Source: Muribaculaceae bacterium Isolate-036 (Harlan)
GTDB taxonomy: Bacteria > Bacteroidota > Bacteroidia > Bacteroidales > Muribaculaceae
DNA: 64,000 bases
NCBI GenBank assembly: GCA_003833075.1
Contig: RIAY01000003.1
Coordinates: forward strand, 186,001 to 250,000
Reading direction: 5' to 3'
The translations under genes and the position numbers were made by a program. The notes beneath the pieces were generated by a model that did not search any database, was not told the origin of the DNA, and saw only the letters and a program-made list of their open reading frames with translations. Position 1 is the stretch's first letter. The number at the start of each line of letters is the position of its first letter. This document shows, one piece after another, positions 8,251 through 17,828 of this stretch.

Positions 8251-11200
8251 TTAGAATGAAACCTCAACCCCGAACTCATATTGACGGGTATTGGGATATG
8301 CAAATTTGTACATGTTGGTCTGAGGCTCAGGATCATAGCCGGTAAAGTCGGTCACTGTCCAAAGGTTACGACCAGTGAAGTGGAGCACAAGATTTGACAG
8401 ACGCATCACATTTACGATATTCTTAGGAAATGAATAAGAAAGCGTAAGGTTCTTTAAACGAAGGAACGATGCATCTTCGATATAACGAGAGTCAAACTGC
8501 GGAGTCTCATTAGCATTCGGATACATGGTGACATCACCAGGTTTAGTCCACACATTGAGCATGCATACATCCTGGTTTTGTTGATAACCTTGGGATGCGT
8601 TCTGAAGGAAGAAAGCGTCATTATTTGTCATATATTTCTTGGCTGCCCAATTGAAGTCTACGCTAAGGCTGATGCCTTTCCAGCTTAAACTTGTACCAAA
8701 GCCTCCAGTCCATGGAGCAAACTGACTTTTACCTGTCATTACAGAGTTTTCCTCTTCGTTATAAATTTTTGTTATATTGTCGTTTTTATCAAGCCACATC
8801 TGTTTTCCATCACGTGGATCCACTCCCACATATCGCACAGAATAGAATTCACCTGCTGAATGACCCACCTCATAGCGCAATCCGGTATTAGGGATGGTGT
8901 AAGAATCACGTCCCGAGAAAAGTTCTGTAATCTTGTTCTTGTTGTAGTTGAAGTTGCAGCGCACACCCCAATACCAATCCTGTGTTTTGATAATGTCTGC
9001 TTGAACATTGACATCTACACCGGTATTTGTCATAGAACCGATATTGCCATAGCTGGCATCAAAGCCGGTCGTGTAGCTCCATGGAATCTGCATGAGCATA
9101 TCTTTGGTTGTTTTCTTGTAAAAATCAATCTCAGCTGTAATGATTCCAAGCGTTTTAAATCGCAATGCGGCATCAAATGCATAGACTGTCTCCCATGTAA
9201 GATCCGGGTTACTGGGATTACCGAGTCCAGTAGAAGTTGTATTGGATCCCGTTCCATATCCTGGATTATAAGTACCGACAGTGCCGAAATATGCATAATT
9301 AGGAATTGAAGAGTTACCGGTTGAACCATAACTCACGCGAGCCTGCAGTTCGTTAAGCCATTCAACTGATTGAAGAAATTTTTCCTGTTTCACATTCCAC
9401 ATTCCTCCGACTGAGAAGAAATTTGACCAACGATGCCCCGGAGCAAATCTTGAACTGCCATCTCTACGATAAGTAGCCTCGAAGAAATAACGATTGTCAA
9501 AGTTATAGCTACCCTTCAAGAAAATAGAGTTAAAAATCTCGCGCTGCACATTCTGATTGAGCATGGAATTGTCAACATTAGGTCCCTGTTGAAGAAGCAT
9601 CAATCGTCTGTCTGTAAAACCCTTGCTTGTAACAGTGAACATATCGTCTTTATTTATCATGGATTCCTCTCCAAGAAGAACAGTAACATCATGAAGATCA
9701 TTTATCAGGATATTGTATTCAGCAGTATTTGTGAAAGTCCATGCATAATAACGTTGGAACGACTGTGTGCTCTGTCCGGAATTAAGAGCACCGATATTCG
9801 GATCATCTCCAAGTATATCTCCCATAGGGGTTAGTGTTGTCTCATATGGTAGCCATTTGTTGTCAAGTCTGTAATCGTATGCATTAACTGCTTGCTGAGC
9901 CCTGATCGTTAATCCTTTCACAGGAGTGATTTGTTCATATAGATTGAGATTTGCAGTAATGTTTGTGCGGTTGGACTTATTAGTCTCATAAATCCACTCG
10001 GGCGAATTGTAACCGAAATAATGCATCGTCATAGCACGATCACCGTAATGAATCTGCCCATCATCGTCTATTGTGTAATAGTATGGAGAATCATATGGGA
10101 AAGCCATGCGTGCGAATACCATAGGATTGGCTACATAAATGCCTGAATTTGTAACCTGACTATTGGTTCCATACTTAGTATAACCGAGGTTCGCCTGCAA
10201 ACCTACTCGTAGCCAGTCGTTCACACGGCTATTGAGCGAAGTGCGAAGTGTTTCACGGCGCATACCGGACATGGTAATGATACCGTCTGCATCATAATGA
10301 TTAAGAGAAAGATAATATGAAAGATTCTCACCGCCACCACTTACAGCCGCATCAACAGAATATGTTAGGGCGTTATCATTAAACATCTCTTTGCGCCAGT
10401 CGGTTGAGATTCCATATTTATCAACAATATCGCGTACTTCCTGACTCACAGGTGAACCAATCTTGTCACGGAACTCAATATATTGCTGAGAATTCATCAT
10501 AGTCACATTGTCTTCCACCATCTGGCTCCAGCCTACATTCGCACGAAGTGTTACGTTCGCTTTTTCACCGAAAGCACCCCTTTTTGAGGTAATCACAATA
10601 ACACCGTTTGCAGCACGAGAACCATAGATTGCTACAGAAGCGGCATCCTTAAGCACTGTAACACTTTTGATGTCATTGGGATTGAGTGTAGTAAACACGC
10701 TTGATGACACTGGTGCTCCGTCAAGAATGAACAGCGGAGTATTACCTGCATTAAGGGAGTTCACACCGCGAATACGGATCGCGTTGTCTGTTGAAGACGG
10801 GTCACCTGAATTAGAAAAGATGTTTAAACCAGGCACCTGACCCTGGAGAGCGTCAACGAACGTTGCAGTGGGTATATTTTCAAGTTGCTTCTCGCCGACT
10901 ACGGCAACGGAACCTACTACAGAACCGAGTTTCTTGGCGGAACCGTAACCGAGCACCACAAGTTCATCAAGGTTTGAATCGGAACTTGCAAGTTTTACCA
11001 CCATATTATCGCGAATAGCCACAGTCTGCGTAGCATAACCGACATAGCTTACTTTTGCCTGCTTCACGTTTGCGGGCACTTTGAGTGTAAACTTGCCGTC
11101 TGCGTCAGTGGCGACTCCCTGGCCGCCGCCGACAGGCATGATCGTGGCACCGATCAGAGGCTCGTTGTTCGAACCGTCGACAACCGTGCCGTGATACGTG

Positions 11201-11268
11201 CGAGTCTGTGCCGAAAGACTCCAGCTGCACGCCATCAGCGTCATCAAGATTAAAAACAATTTTCTCAT
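8251..11268 (-). CDS. SusC/RagA TonB-dependent outer-membrane transporter (left locus)
   Basis: 1005 residues. Signal peptide 1-20; a carboxypeptidase-regulatory-like beta domain about 24-95; the TonB-box/plug region about 97-231 (DELVVLGYGS, TPLFILDGAPV, YGSRAANGVIVITSKRG); then a 22-strand barrel ending ...YEFGVEVSF. It imports substrate captured by SusD, powered by TonB. The ATG lies inside a 59-bp inverted repeat shared with the other susC (13215), and only 50 bp separate it from the stop of the upstream recombinase gene. In the present orientation it seems to lack its own promoter. High identity to the second SusC in the plug, lower in the extracellular loops. Confidence 0.95.
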   Translation of the reverse strand: MRKLFLILMTLMACSWSLSAQTRTYHGTVVDGSNNEPLIGATIMPVGGGQGVATDADGKFTLKVPANVKQAKVSYVGYATQTVAIRDNMVVKLASSDSNLDELVVLGYGSAKKLGSVVGSVAVVGEKQLENIPTATFVDALQGQVPGLNIFSNSGDPSSTDNAIRIRGVNSLNAGNTPLFILDGAPVSSSVFTTLNPNDIKSVTVLKDAASVAIYGSRAANGVIVITSKRGAFGEKANVTLRANVGWSQMVEDNVTMMNSQQYIEFRDKIGSPVSQEVRDIVDKYGISTDWRKEMFNDNALTYSVDAAVSGGGENLSYYLSLNHYDADGIITMSGMRRETLRTSLNSRVNDWLRVGLQANLGYTKYGTNSQVTNSGIYVANPMVFARMAFPYDSPYYYTIDDDGQIHYGDRAMTMHYFGYNSPEWIYETNKSNRTNITANLNLYEQITPVKGLTIRAQQAVNAYDYRLDNKWLPYETTLTPMGDILGDDPNIGALNSGQSTQSFQRYYAWTFTNTAEYNILINDLHDVTVLLGEESMINKDDMFTVTSKGFTDRRLMLLQQGPNVDNSMLNQNVQREIFNSIFLKGSYNFDNRYFFEATYRRDGSSRFAPGHRWSNFFSVGGMWNVKQEKFLQSVEWLNELQARVSYGSTGNSSIPNYAYFGTVGTYNPGYGTGSNTTSTGLGNPSNPDLTWETVYAFDAALRFKTLGIITAEIDFYKKTTKDMLMQIPWSYTTGFDASYGNIGSMTNTGVDVNVQADIIKTQDWYWGVRCNFNYNKNKITELFSGRDSYTIPNTGLRYEVGHSAGEFYSVRYVGVDPRDGKQMWLDKNDNITKIYNEEENSVMTGKSQFAPWTGGFGTSLSWKGISLSVDFNWAAKKYMTNNDAFFLQNASQGYQQNQDVCMLNVWTKPGDVTMYPNANETPQFDSRYIEDASFLRLKNLTLSYSFPKNIVNVMRLSNLVLHFTGRNLWTVTDFTGYDPEPQTNMYKFAYPNTRQYEFGVEVSF

Positions 11269-11292
11269 ACTTAGTAATTTAGAGATAAGTTA
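11234..11292. repeat. Left 59-bp inverted repeat (candidate recombination site)
   Basis: This is the reverse complement of 13191-13249 with two mismatches. 37 bp are perfect (11234-11270 with 13213-13249), then 22 bp with two changes. It covers the first 35 bases of the left susC coding sequence and 24 bases upstream. Similarity falls off abruptly on both sides, including at third codon positions. Confidence 0.9.
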
Positions 11293-11318
11293 GTAGGAGA
11301 AAATTCTTAATCCTTGGA

Positions 11319-12716
11319 TCAGATAAAATAACGGCTTAATAAAGTGTGTGATATCTGTGCCTGCTGCCACGGAGTGATCGGACGCAGATAACTCATTTCA
11401 AGCACTGAACTGCGATGCCCTACCATATTCTGTATTATATGTCGCGGAACATCCATGCTGTCAACAAGATTACAGAAGGCATGGCGTGCGAAGTAGAATG
11501 TTATCCTCCTGTTCTCTCCGAGATTATGCTGTCTGTAATATTTGGAAACTGCCTTATTGAGATTACGGGCCATCATGTTGAAATAATTAGCGAGCCGGTT
11601 CTGTCTCTGCGATGCCGAATAACACACAGACGGGTTAAAGCAAGAAAGCAGATAGTCATCGTCTTTTTTACCAGCCATCAACTTTCTTATAAAACCTTCG
11701 ATTCCGATAGTGGACGCCACTATGACAACCGGTCGTCCTGTCTTTTTACGAGTAGTAGATAGAGTCACTACTCGTAACCTGTTTTCCGGCAGATCATATT
11801 CCCTTCGGTATCTCTCATCTTCCAGATATCGGCGCGGGTTCTTCTCGAAAGCATAGAGTGTCGTAAAATTCAGGGATTTGACTTTCAGATTGGCGAGATC
11901 AACTGGCGCAAGTCCCTGAAACGCTATGTCAAGTATGAAAAGTCCGAGTGCCTCGGTTTCCTTTTTTCTGACATCCGGATCATGTTTTATAGCTTCATTG
12001 AAAGCGGAAAATATGTTGCATATCTCTTCTCCGGTCAGATTCCTGTTGGCGGGAAGCAGATAATACGGAGGGAGAGCGATCTTTACTCCTTTAGGTATAA
12101 GTCCGGAATCTCTGCCAAAATTGACAACGGCATTATACCTTGAAATCATGAATCTTCTCATGGATTCGCTTTTGCCATAATCCTCATCGATAGCCGATAC
12201 AAATCTATTGGTGAAATCCTGGTTGATGTTTACTATTTCCGGTCCTGTGCCAAAACGTTTTTCCACATACCTCCTGAATCCCTCATATCCTCGGCGCGTA
12301 TTATGCGACACAGAGGCATCGGCTTTTCTGTCGACAAGATGAACAAAACATAGTTCAGAGTCTTTATGAACCGGAGTATCATGGATTGTTCCGGCAGGTT
12401 CGTTATTTGTGCTGCAAATCTCCTCATTGATGAATGGTTCGAGCAATTTGTCAAGTGACTCGTCAAGTTTTCTATCAATAAAAGACTGTATAATTCCGGC
12501 GACCCTCCGGTAGATGGATTCAAGGATTTCGTTTTTAACCAGATAATCTCTTTCTCTGTCATTGATTAAGGCATCCGTTCGATTCCATGCAGACTCCTTG
12601 ACATACAGAGATGTTCCGACTCTTCTTGACTTCCCATTATGGTTTATTGTTATCACCACAGGGCAACAGCCGTCAGCCTGTTCTCCCTCTTTAAACAATT
12701 CTTTGCGGATAATCAT
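11319..12716 (-). CDS. Tyrosine recombinase (site-specific integrase)
   Basis: 465 residues. An N-terminal arm-binding-like region (MIIRKELFKEGEQADGCCPV) is followed by a SAM-like core-binding domain (about 150-215) and the catalytic domain. Visible catalytic residues are the ARHAF box (Arg-x-x-His region), MVGHRS (His) and the nucleophile Tyr in EMSYLRP. The position usually holding the first catalytic Arg reads AFQGLAPVDLANLK, so Gln or Ala seems to replace Arg. It reads toward the left susC, 50 bp away. Located between inverted repeats at two susC starts, it is the natural candidate for catalysing their inversion. It could also be a stranded integrase of a mobile element. Confidence 0.85.
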   Translation of the reverse strand: MIIRKELFKEGEQADGCCPVVITINHNGKSRRVGTSLYVKESAWNRTDALINDRERDYLVKNEILESIYRRVAGIIQSFIDRKLDESLDKLLEPFINEEICSTNNEPAGTIHDTPVHKDSELCFVHLVDRKADASVSHNTRRGYEGFRRYVEKRFGTGPEIVNINQDFTNRFVSAIDEDYGKSESMRRFMISRYNAVVNFGRDSGLIPKGVKIALPPYYLLPANRNLTGEEICNIFSAFNEAIKHDPDVRKKETEALGLFILDIAFQGLAPVDLANLKVKSLNFTTLYAFEKNPRRYLEDERYRREYDLPENRLRVVTLSTTRKKTGRPVVIVASTIGIEGFIRKLMAGKKDDDYLLSCFNPSVCYSASQRQNRLANYFNMMARNLNKAVSKYYRQHNLGENRRITFYFARHAFCNLVDSMDVPRHIIQNMVGHRSSVLEMSYLRPITPWQQAQISHTLLSRYFI

Positions 12717-12859
12717 GTTTCAAAATTAAATTAAAGAAAAGAATTTTTTGACAAATTTGAAATAATTGCGAACGATAGATATATTTATGCTATTCTTGTG
12801 CCGCTTTTAGTATATTTTTACAGAAAATGACTTCTAATGTGTTAAAAAGAATAATAAAA

Positions 12860-12891
12860 TTTGGAAATATGGATTGATAATATTAAATTTG
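12860..12891 (+). promoter_or_regulatory. Promoter driving the right susC operon
   Basis: TTTG at 12860-12863, a 20-nt spacer, and TAAATTTG at 12884-12891: a full match to the Bacteroidetes consensus. Transcription would start near 12896, giving a long 5' leader of about 315 nt before the ATG at 13215. The leader is AT-rich with no convincing gene. It lies inside the candidate invertible segment, and no equivalent promoter is visible next to the left susC. Confidence 0.7.
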
Positions 12892-13190
12892 TGCAAATTT
12901 AAGTTTGTTATAGAAATTTTAACAAATCAAACGAAAGTTGAAAAGCTTTCGAAACTGACAGAATTACAAAGGCGAATCTCAGGGAAAGTTTCTTTGAATC
13001 CGCAAGCGCTAACCAGAGAAGACAACTATCATTCAAAACTCAGCAAATCATCGGGAGTCTCCTTTTTCCTGGCAAGGAAGCCGGATGCTCTTAATTGTTA
13101 AACCAAATACTTAATATACAATAAGAAACAGATACCGCTATCATCTCTGAAACCAAAACACATTTGTGAATTTTTAACAACAAACAATAA

Positions 13191-13249
13191 TAACTTATCT
13201 CTAAATTATTACGTATGAGAAAATTGTTTTTAATCTTGATGACGCTGAT
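13191..13249. repeat. Right 59-bp inverted repeat (candidate recombination site)
   Basis: Partner of 11234-11292. It includes TAACTTATCTCTAAATTA upstream of the start codon, then the first 35 bases of the right susC coding sequence, identical to the left copy. Confidence 0.9.
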
Positions 13250-16238
13250 AGTCAGCGGTCTTGCCGTTTCGGCACAGACGCGCACCTATCACGGCACGGT
13301 TGTCGACGCGACAACGTCCGAGCCTCTGATCGGCGCCACTGTCCTGCCCATCGGCGGCGGCCAGGGCGTAGCAACCGACGTGGACGGCAAGTTCACACTC
13401 AATGTTCCTGCAAGTGTTAAGCAGGTTAAAGTGAGCTACGTGGGCTATGCAGCCAAGACAGTGACACTGCAAAACGATATGGTAGTAAAGCTGTCAAGTT
13501 CTGATTCTGATCTTGATGAGCTCGTGGTTCTCGGTTACGGTTCTGCCAAGAAACTTGGTTCGGTAGTAGGTTCCGTTGCCGTAGTCGGCGAGAAGCAGCT
13601 TGAAAATATACCCACCGCAACGTTCGTTGACGCTCTCCAGGGTCAGGTTGCCGGTCTTAGCATCCTCTCCGGAACGGGAGATCCCGGTGCTCCGAGCAAT
13701 GCGATCCGTATCCGTGGTGTGAACTCACTTAACGCGGGCAACACTCCGCTGTTCATCCTTGATGGCGCGCCGGTGTCGTCAACAGTCTTCACTACTCTCA
13801 ACCCGAACGACATTCAGAATATAACCGTGTTGAAAGATGCAGCTTCTGTTGCCGTTTACGGTTCGCGAGCAGCGAACGGTGTTATCGTGATCACTTCCAA
13901 GCGCGGTGCCATGGGCGAGCGTCCCAAGGTGACGGTGCGTGCCAATTACGGATGGTCACAGATGGTTGAAGACAATGTGGAGATGATGGATTCCAAACAG
14001 TATATCGAATTCCGTGACCGTATCGGATCTCCTGTCAGCGATAATATCCGCGATCTCGTAAATAAGTATGGTATCTCTACCAACTGGCGTGACGAACTGT
14101 TTAACTCCAGTGCCCCGACTTATTCTATTGATGCATCTGTTCGCGGAGGTAGCGAGAATTTGAACTATTATGTTTCGCTCAACCACTTCAACGAGGATGG
14201 TATCTCGAAGTATTCCAACATGCGTCGCGAGACATTGCGCGCAGCCCTCAACGTGAAGGTTAACAACTGGTTCCGTGTAGGTCTTCAGTCAAACCTCGGT
14301 TATACCAAATATCGTTCAACATCGGCGGCTGCTACACCAAACGGTATTGACCTCAATAATCCGATGGTGCTTGCCCGTTTAGCTCTTCCGTATGATTCTC
14401 CATATTATTATCATTTCGATGAAAACGGTAATATAATTTATGGTGACAAGGCACAAGCACTTCATTATTCGGTCAATAATCCCTATACTCCCGAATTCAA
14501 TAAATCTATATGGAACAGGTATCGGTCAAGAGTAACGGCTAACGTTAATATGTTTGAACAGATTACTCCTATTGATGGACTGATAATCCGTGCACAGCAG
14601 GCGGTTGACGGTTATGACGCGCGTATCAATTGGGAGACCTATCCCTATGAATCATTCGTGACTCCTATGGGAGACCTTATTGGTAATCCTACAAAGCCTG
14701 TTGGCTTTATGAATACGGGTGCAAACCAACAGACTTTTTCAAGGTATTATTCATTTACATATACGAACACAGCTGAGTATAATTTCAATATCAACGATCA
14801 GCACAATTTCACGGTTCTTGCCGGTCAGGAATCAATAATTTCCAGAGAGAACGGTTTCGGTGCTATTGTTCGTGGGTATACTGACAAGCGCACAATGCTT
14901 CTAACACAGGGTGTAACGGTTACTCCTTCAGATTTAACACAGACAATAGTGAACGAAACATTCAATTCACTTTTCTTCAAGCTGAACTATGACTTCAGCG
15001 ACAGATATTTCTTCGAGGCTACCTACCGTCGTGACGGCAGTTCCAAGTTCGCTCCCGGTCACCGTTGGTCAAACTTCTTCTCTGTCGGTGGCATGTGGAA
15101 CGCAAAAAAAGAAGCTTTCCTACAGCCGGTAGAATGGCTTAACGAACTTCAGGCACGCGTAAGCTACGGAACTACAGGTAACTCTTCGATTAATAATTAT
15201 CTTTATTTCGGTTCTGTCAAACCATATGATGAAGGTTATGGAAAAGAACAGGTATCCTGGGGTCTTTGGAATCCTTCGAATCCTGACTTGACTTGGGAGA
15301 CTGTGAAGTCATTTGACGCAGGTCTTCATTTCAGGGTGTTCAACATCCTTTCCGGAGAAGTTGATTTCTACAAGAAGACTACTACAGACATGCTCATGAG
15401 CATACCATGGAGTTATACCACAGGATTCAGCTCAGGTGCCGGCAATATCGGATCAATGACAAATACCGGTGTGGATGTTACACTCAATGCAGACATCATC
15501 CGCACGAAAGATTGGTATTGGGGTGTTCGTGCCAACTTCAACTACAATAAGAATGAGATCACCGAGCTCTTCAATGGCAGGGATTTTTATACTTTGGCAT
15601 CCACAGGTCTTAGATATCAGGTAGGTCATTCAGCCGGTGAATACTACGCAGTGCGTTATCTCGGAGTAGATCCGCGTGACGGCAAGCAGATGTGGCTTGA
15701 CAAGAACGACAACGTGACCAAGGTTTACAACGAGGAGCAAAATTCAGTGATGACAGGCAAGAGCCAGTATGCACCATGGAATGGTGGCTTCGGCACTAAT
15801 CTCCGTTGGAAAGGACTTGCCCTCCAGCTTGATTTCGTATGGGCGGCAAAGAAATATATGATGAACAATGATGCATTTTTCTTAAACAATGCCGCTCAGG
15901 GACTTCAGGTGAACCAGTCTACAGATATGCTTGATGTTTGGTCCAAGCCCGGTGACGTTACTATGCATCCCGGTCCTTCAGAGACGGTTCAGTTTGACGA
16001 TCGTTTAATCGAGGATGCATCATTTATGCGTCTTAAGAACTTGACATTGACATATTCACTACCTAAGAAATGGATGGAGGCAGCCAAACTTGAGAATGTG
16101 ACTCTTCACTTCACTGGCAGAAACCTCTGGACCGTGACAAACTATTCGGGTTACGATCCGGAACCTCAGACAAATATGTATCAGTTCGCTTATCCCAACA
16201 CCCGTCAGTATGAACTTGGCGTTGAGGTGACATTCTAA
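13215..16238 (+). CDS. SusC/RagA TonB-dependent outer-membrane transporter (right locus)
   Basis: 1007 residues with the same architecture as the left copy: signal peptide 1-20, carboxypeptidase-regulatory-like domain, plug (DELVVLGYGS to SRAANGVIVITSKRG), and barrel ending ...YELGVEVTF. The plug domain is almost identical to the left paralogue. Differences cluster in the barrel (about residues 370-620), where surface loops that select substrate would lie. It is first in a plus-strand operon: susC, susD (21 bp), lipoprotein, C10 protease. The 500-bp upstream region holds a full promoter, so this is probably the expressed copy in the sequenced orientation. Confidence 0.95.
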   Translation: MRKLFLILMTLIVSGLAVSAQTRTYHGTVVDATTSEPLIGATVLPIGGGQGVATDVDGKFTLNVPASVKQVKVSYVGYAAKTVTLQNDMVVKLSSSDSDLDELVVLGYGSAKKLGSVVGSVAVVGEKQLENIPTATFVDALQGQVAGLSILSGTGDPGAPSNAIRIRGVNSLNAGNTPLFILDGAPVSSTVFTTLNPNDIQNITVLKDAASVAVYGSRAANGVIVITSKRGAMGERPKVTVRANYGWSQMVEDNVEMMDSKQYIEFRDRIGSPVSDNIRDLVNKYGISTNWRDELFNSSAPTYSIDASVRGGSENLNYYVSLNHFNEDGISKYSNMRRETLRAALNVKVNNWFRVGLQSNLGYTKYRSTSAAATPNGIDLNNPMVLARLALPYDSPYYYHFDENGNIIYGDKAQALHYSVNNPYTPEFNKSIWNRYRSRVTANVNMFEQITPIDGLIIRAQQAVDGYDARINWETYPYESFVTPMGDLIGNPTKPVGFMNTGANQQTFSRYYSFTYTNTAEYNFNINDQHNFTVLAGQESIISRENGFGAIVRGYTDKRTMLLTQGVTVTPSDLTQTIVNETFNSLFFKLNYDFSDRYFFEATYRRDGSSKFAPGHRWSNFFSVGGMWNAKKEAFLQPVEWLNELQARVSYGTTGNSSINNYLYFGSVKPYDEGYGKEQVSWGLWNPSNPDLTWETVKSFDAGLHFRVFNILSGEVDFYKKTTTDMLMSIPWSYTTGFSSGAGNIGSMTNTGVDVTLNADIIRTKDWYWGVRANFNYNKNEITELFNGRDFYTLASTGLRYQVGHSAGEYYAVRYLGVDPRDGKQMWLDKNDNVTKVYNEEQNSVMTGKSQYAPWNGGFGTNLRWKGLALQLDFVWAAKKYMMNNDAFFLNNAAQGLQVNQSTDMLDVWSKPGDVTMHPGPSETVQFDDRLIEDASFMRLKNLTLTYSLPKKWMEAAKLENVTLHFTGRNLWTVTNYSGYDPEPQTNMYQFAYPNTRQYELGVEVTF

Positions 16239-16258
16239 ACACTGCAGAACAATTTATT

Positions 16259-17797
16259 ATGAAAAAAGTATTTTTAAGCATATTGATTGCGGGCGCCCTG
16301 TTTACCTCGTGCGACATGAACGAGTTGCCGGCCGGTACTCTCAGTGACGAGACTGCAATCCAGACAGAGAAGGATGCCATGAAATTCAGAAACGGCATCT
16401 ACAATAGCATACGTTCGCTGACGGGAGGTGGTTACATTGCCTATCCTGATATTCAGGCAGACCTATTTATCGGTACGGTAGTCAATGGTAACCGTATCGG
16501 TCCGATCAGTGCAGGTAACATTAATTCAAGCACGCAGGAATTCGCAAGTTTCTGGTCGGGTCCATATTCTTCGATTGCCGATGTTAACTATTTCCTACCC
16601 AAGGTAGAATCGCTTATGGCTGCGGCTGGTATATCGGATGCAGACCGGATTTCACTTCAGCGTTATCGCGGAGAAGCTCATTGGGCCCGTGCGTTCTTCT
16701 ATTATTTCCTTGCCGATCATTATTGTAATTCCTATAATGTTGGTGATCCAAACGCCGCTAACACGGGAGTTCCTCTGATAACGGAATATAAGCCAACCGG
16801 AGATTACACTCACTATAAAGGTCGTTCAACTCTTGCCGAGACTTTTGCACTTGTGGAAAGAGATCTCGAGCAGGCGTATAGTGATCTTGAGGCTTATGAG
16901 AAATCAGGTGTTGACGGTGCTACCGCAAACCTTGCATCTAATGCGTCATATCTGAGCACTTATACTGTTCTTGCGCTTCAGGCACGTGTCGCATTGCTCA
17001 AGGGTGACTACGATACAGCGATTGCCAAGGCAGAGAAAGTTATCAGCGGACCTTACGAATTAAGCGATTACGATGAGTATTTAAACATGTGGGTTACAGA
17101 TGCGGGTAAGGAACTGATCTTCGTTCCTTATGGGGATTCCAAGCAAGGTCCTTCTGTGCCGAGCACGGGTAGCGCATGGCTTTCGAATTTCGAAGGCGTT
17201 ATAGATTATGTACCGTCATCAGATGTGCTTGGTCTATATAGCGAAGAAGATGTGCGTAACTATTCATTCTTTGATTATTTTGAGTTGAAGAACGAAGGTC
17301 AGGGCACTATGGCTATGTCGTTCATTAAATTCCCCGGAAACCCTGTGTTCAACACCGGCTCAGACAATGCGTTTAAGAATAAGCCAAAACCTTTCCGTCT
17401 GAGTGAGATGTATCTGATTGTGGCTGAGGCTGCAGCGGCAAAAGGTAATGCAACCGACAAAGCGAATGCTGCGCTTAATGCCATCCGCAAGGCGCGTATA
17501 GAGGGATATAATGACCAAAGTTTGAGTGGCACGACACTTATAAATGAGATTCGTATGGAGAGAGCCAAGGAGTTGATCGGAGAAGGATTCCGTATCAGTG
17601 ACCTCCGCCGTTGGGGACTTGGTTTCACCCGTCCTGTAAATTATTCCGGATATCTCAGCGATCTTCCCTCTGTTCTCCTCCCTTCAAGCGTAGAGACTGT
17701 TTATCAGGCAGGTGACTACAGATATGTGCTGCCGATTCCTGTAGGTGAAATGGATAGCAACCCGCAGCTCAAAGGACATCAGAACCCGGGATATTAA
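16259..17797 (+). CDS. SusD/RagB family lipoprotein (right locus)
   Basis: 512 residues. Lipobox LFTSC (Cys18), then SusD motifs RYRGEAHWARAFFYYFLADHY, FRLSEMYLIVAEAAAAKG, IRMERAKELIGEGFRISDLRRWG and the terminal NPGY. It pairs with the upstream SusC to form the surface lid of the transporter. It is clearly homologous to the SusD at 6677-8230, but the ligand-facing middle region differs (a FEGVIDYVPSSDVLGLYSEED segment here), consistent with a different cargo. Confidence 0.95.
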   Translation: MKKVFLSILIAGALFTSCDMNELPAGTLSDETAIQTEKDAMKFRNGIYNSIRSLTGGGYIAYPDIQADLFIGTVVNGNRIGPISAGNINSSTQEFASFWSGPYSSIADVNYFLPKVESLMAAAGISDADRISLQRYRGEAHWARAFFYYFLADHYCNSYNVGDPNAANTGVPLITEYKPTGDYTHYKGRSTLAETFALVERDLEQAYSDLEAYEKSGVDGATANLASNASYLSTYTVLALQARVALLKGDYDTAIAKAEKVISGPYELSDYDEYLNMWVTDAGKELIFVPYGDSKQGPSVPSTGSAWLSNFEGVIDYVPSSDVLGLYSEEDVRNYSFFDYFELKNEGQGTMAMSFIKFPGNPVFNTGSDNAFKNKPKPFRLSEMYLIVAEAAAAKGNATDKANAALNAIRKARIEGYNDQSLSGTTLINEIRMERAKELIGEGFRISDLRRWGLGFTRPVNYSGYLSDLPSVLLPSSVETVYQAGDYRYVLPIPVGEMDSNPQLKGHQNPGY

Positions 17798-17828
17798 TCT
17801 ATTGTGTAACTACAAATCATATAAATAT

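Larger units (their letters stand above)
11234..13249. mobile_element. Candidate invertible promoter segment
   Basis: The segment is bounded by 59-bp inverted repeats located at the start codons of two divergent susC genes. It contains a tyrosine recombinase gene (11319-12716) and one clear promoter (12860-12891) firing to the right. Inversion would leave all coding sequences intact but place the promoter in front of the left susC and the recombinase 3' end in front of the right susC. Recombinase-driven promoter inversion at susC genes is established in Bacteroides; that this segment inverts is inference from the sequence. Confidence 0.7.

Noticed and set aside
3042-11268. The SusCD operons as polysaccharide utilisation loci
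   Set aside because: Neither operon contains a glycoside hydrolase, polysaccharide lyase or hybrid two-component sensor; the coupled enzymes are proteases.
11319-12716. The recombinase as a prophage or conjugative element integrase
   Set aside because: No phage or transfer genes are nearby, and its position exactly between inverted repeats at two susC starts fits an inversion switch better.
12874-13101. A 75-codon open frame upstream of the right susC
   Set aside because: It starts before the predicted transcription start, has no ribosome binding site and no recognisable protein pattern; treated as untranslated leader.
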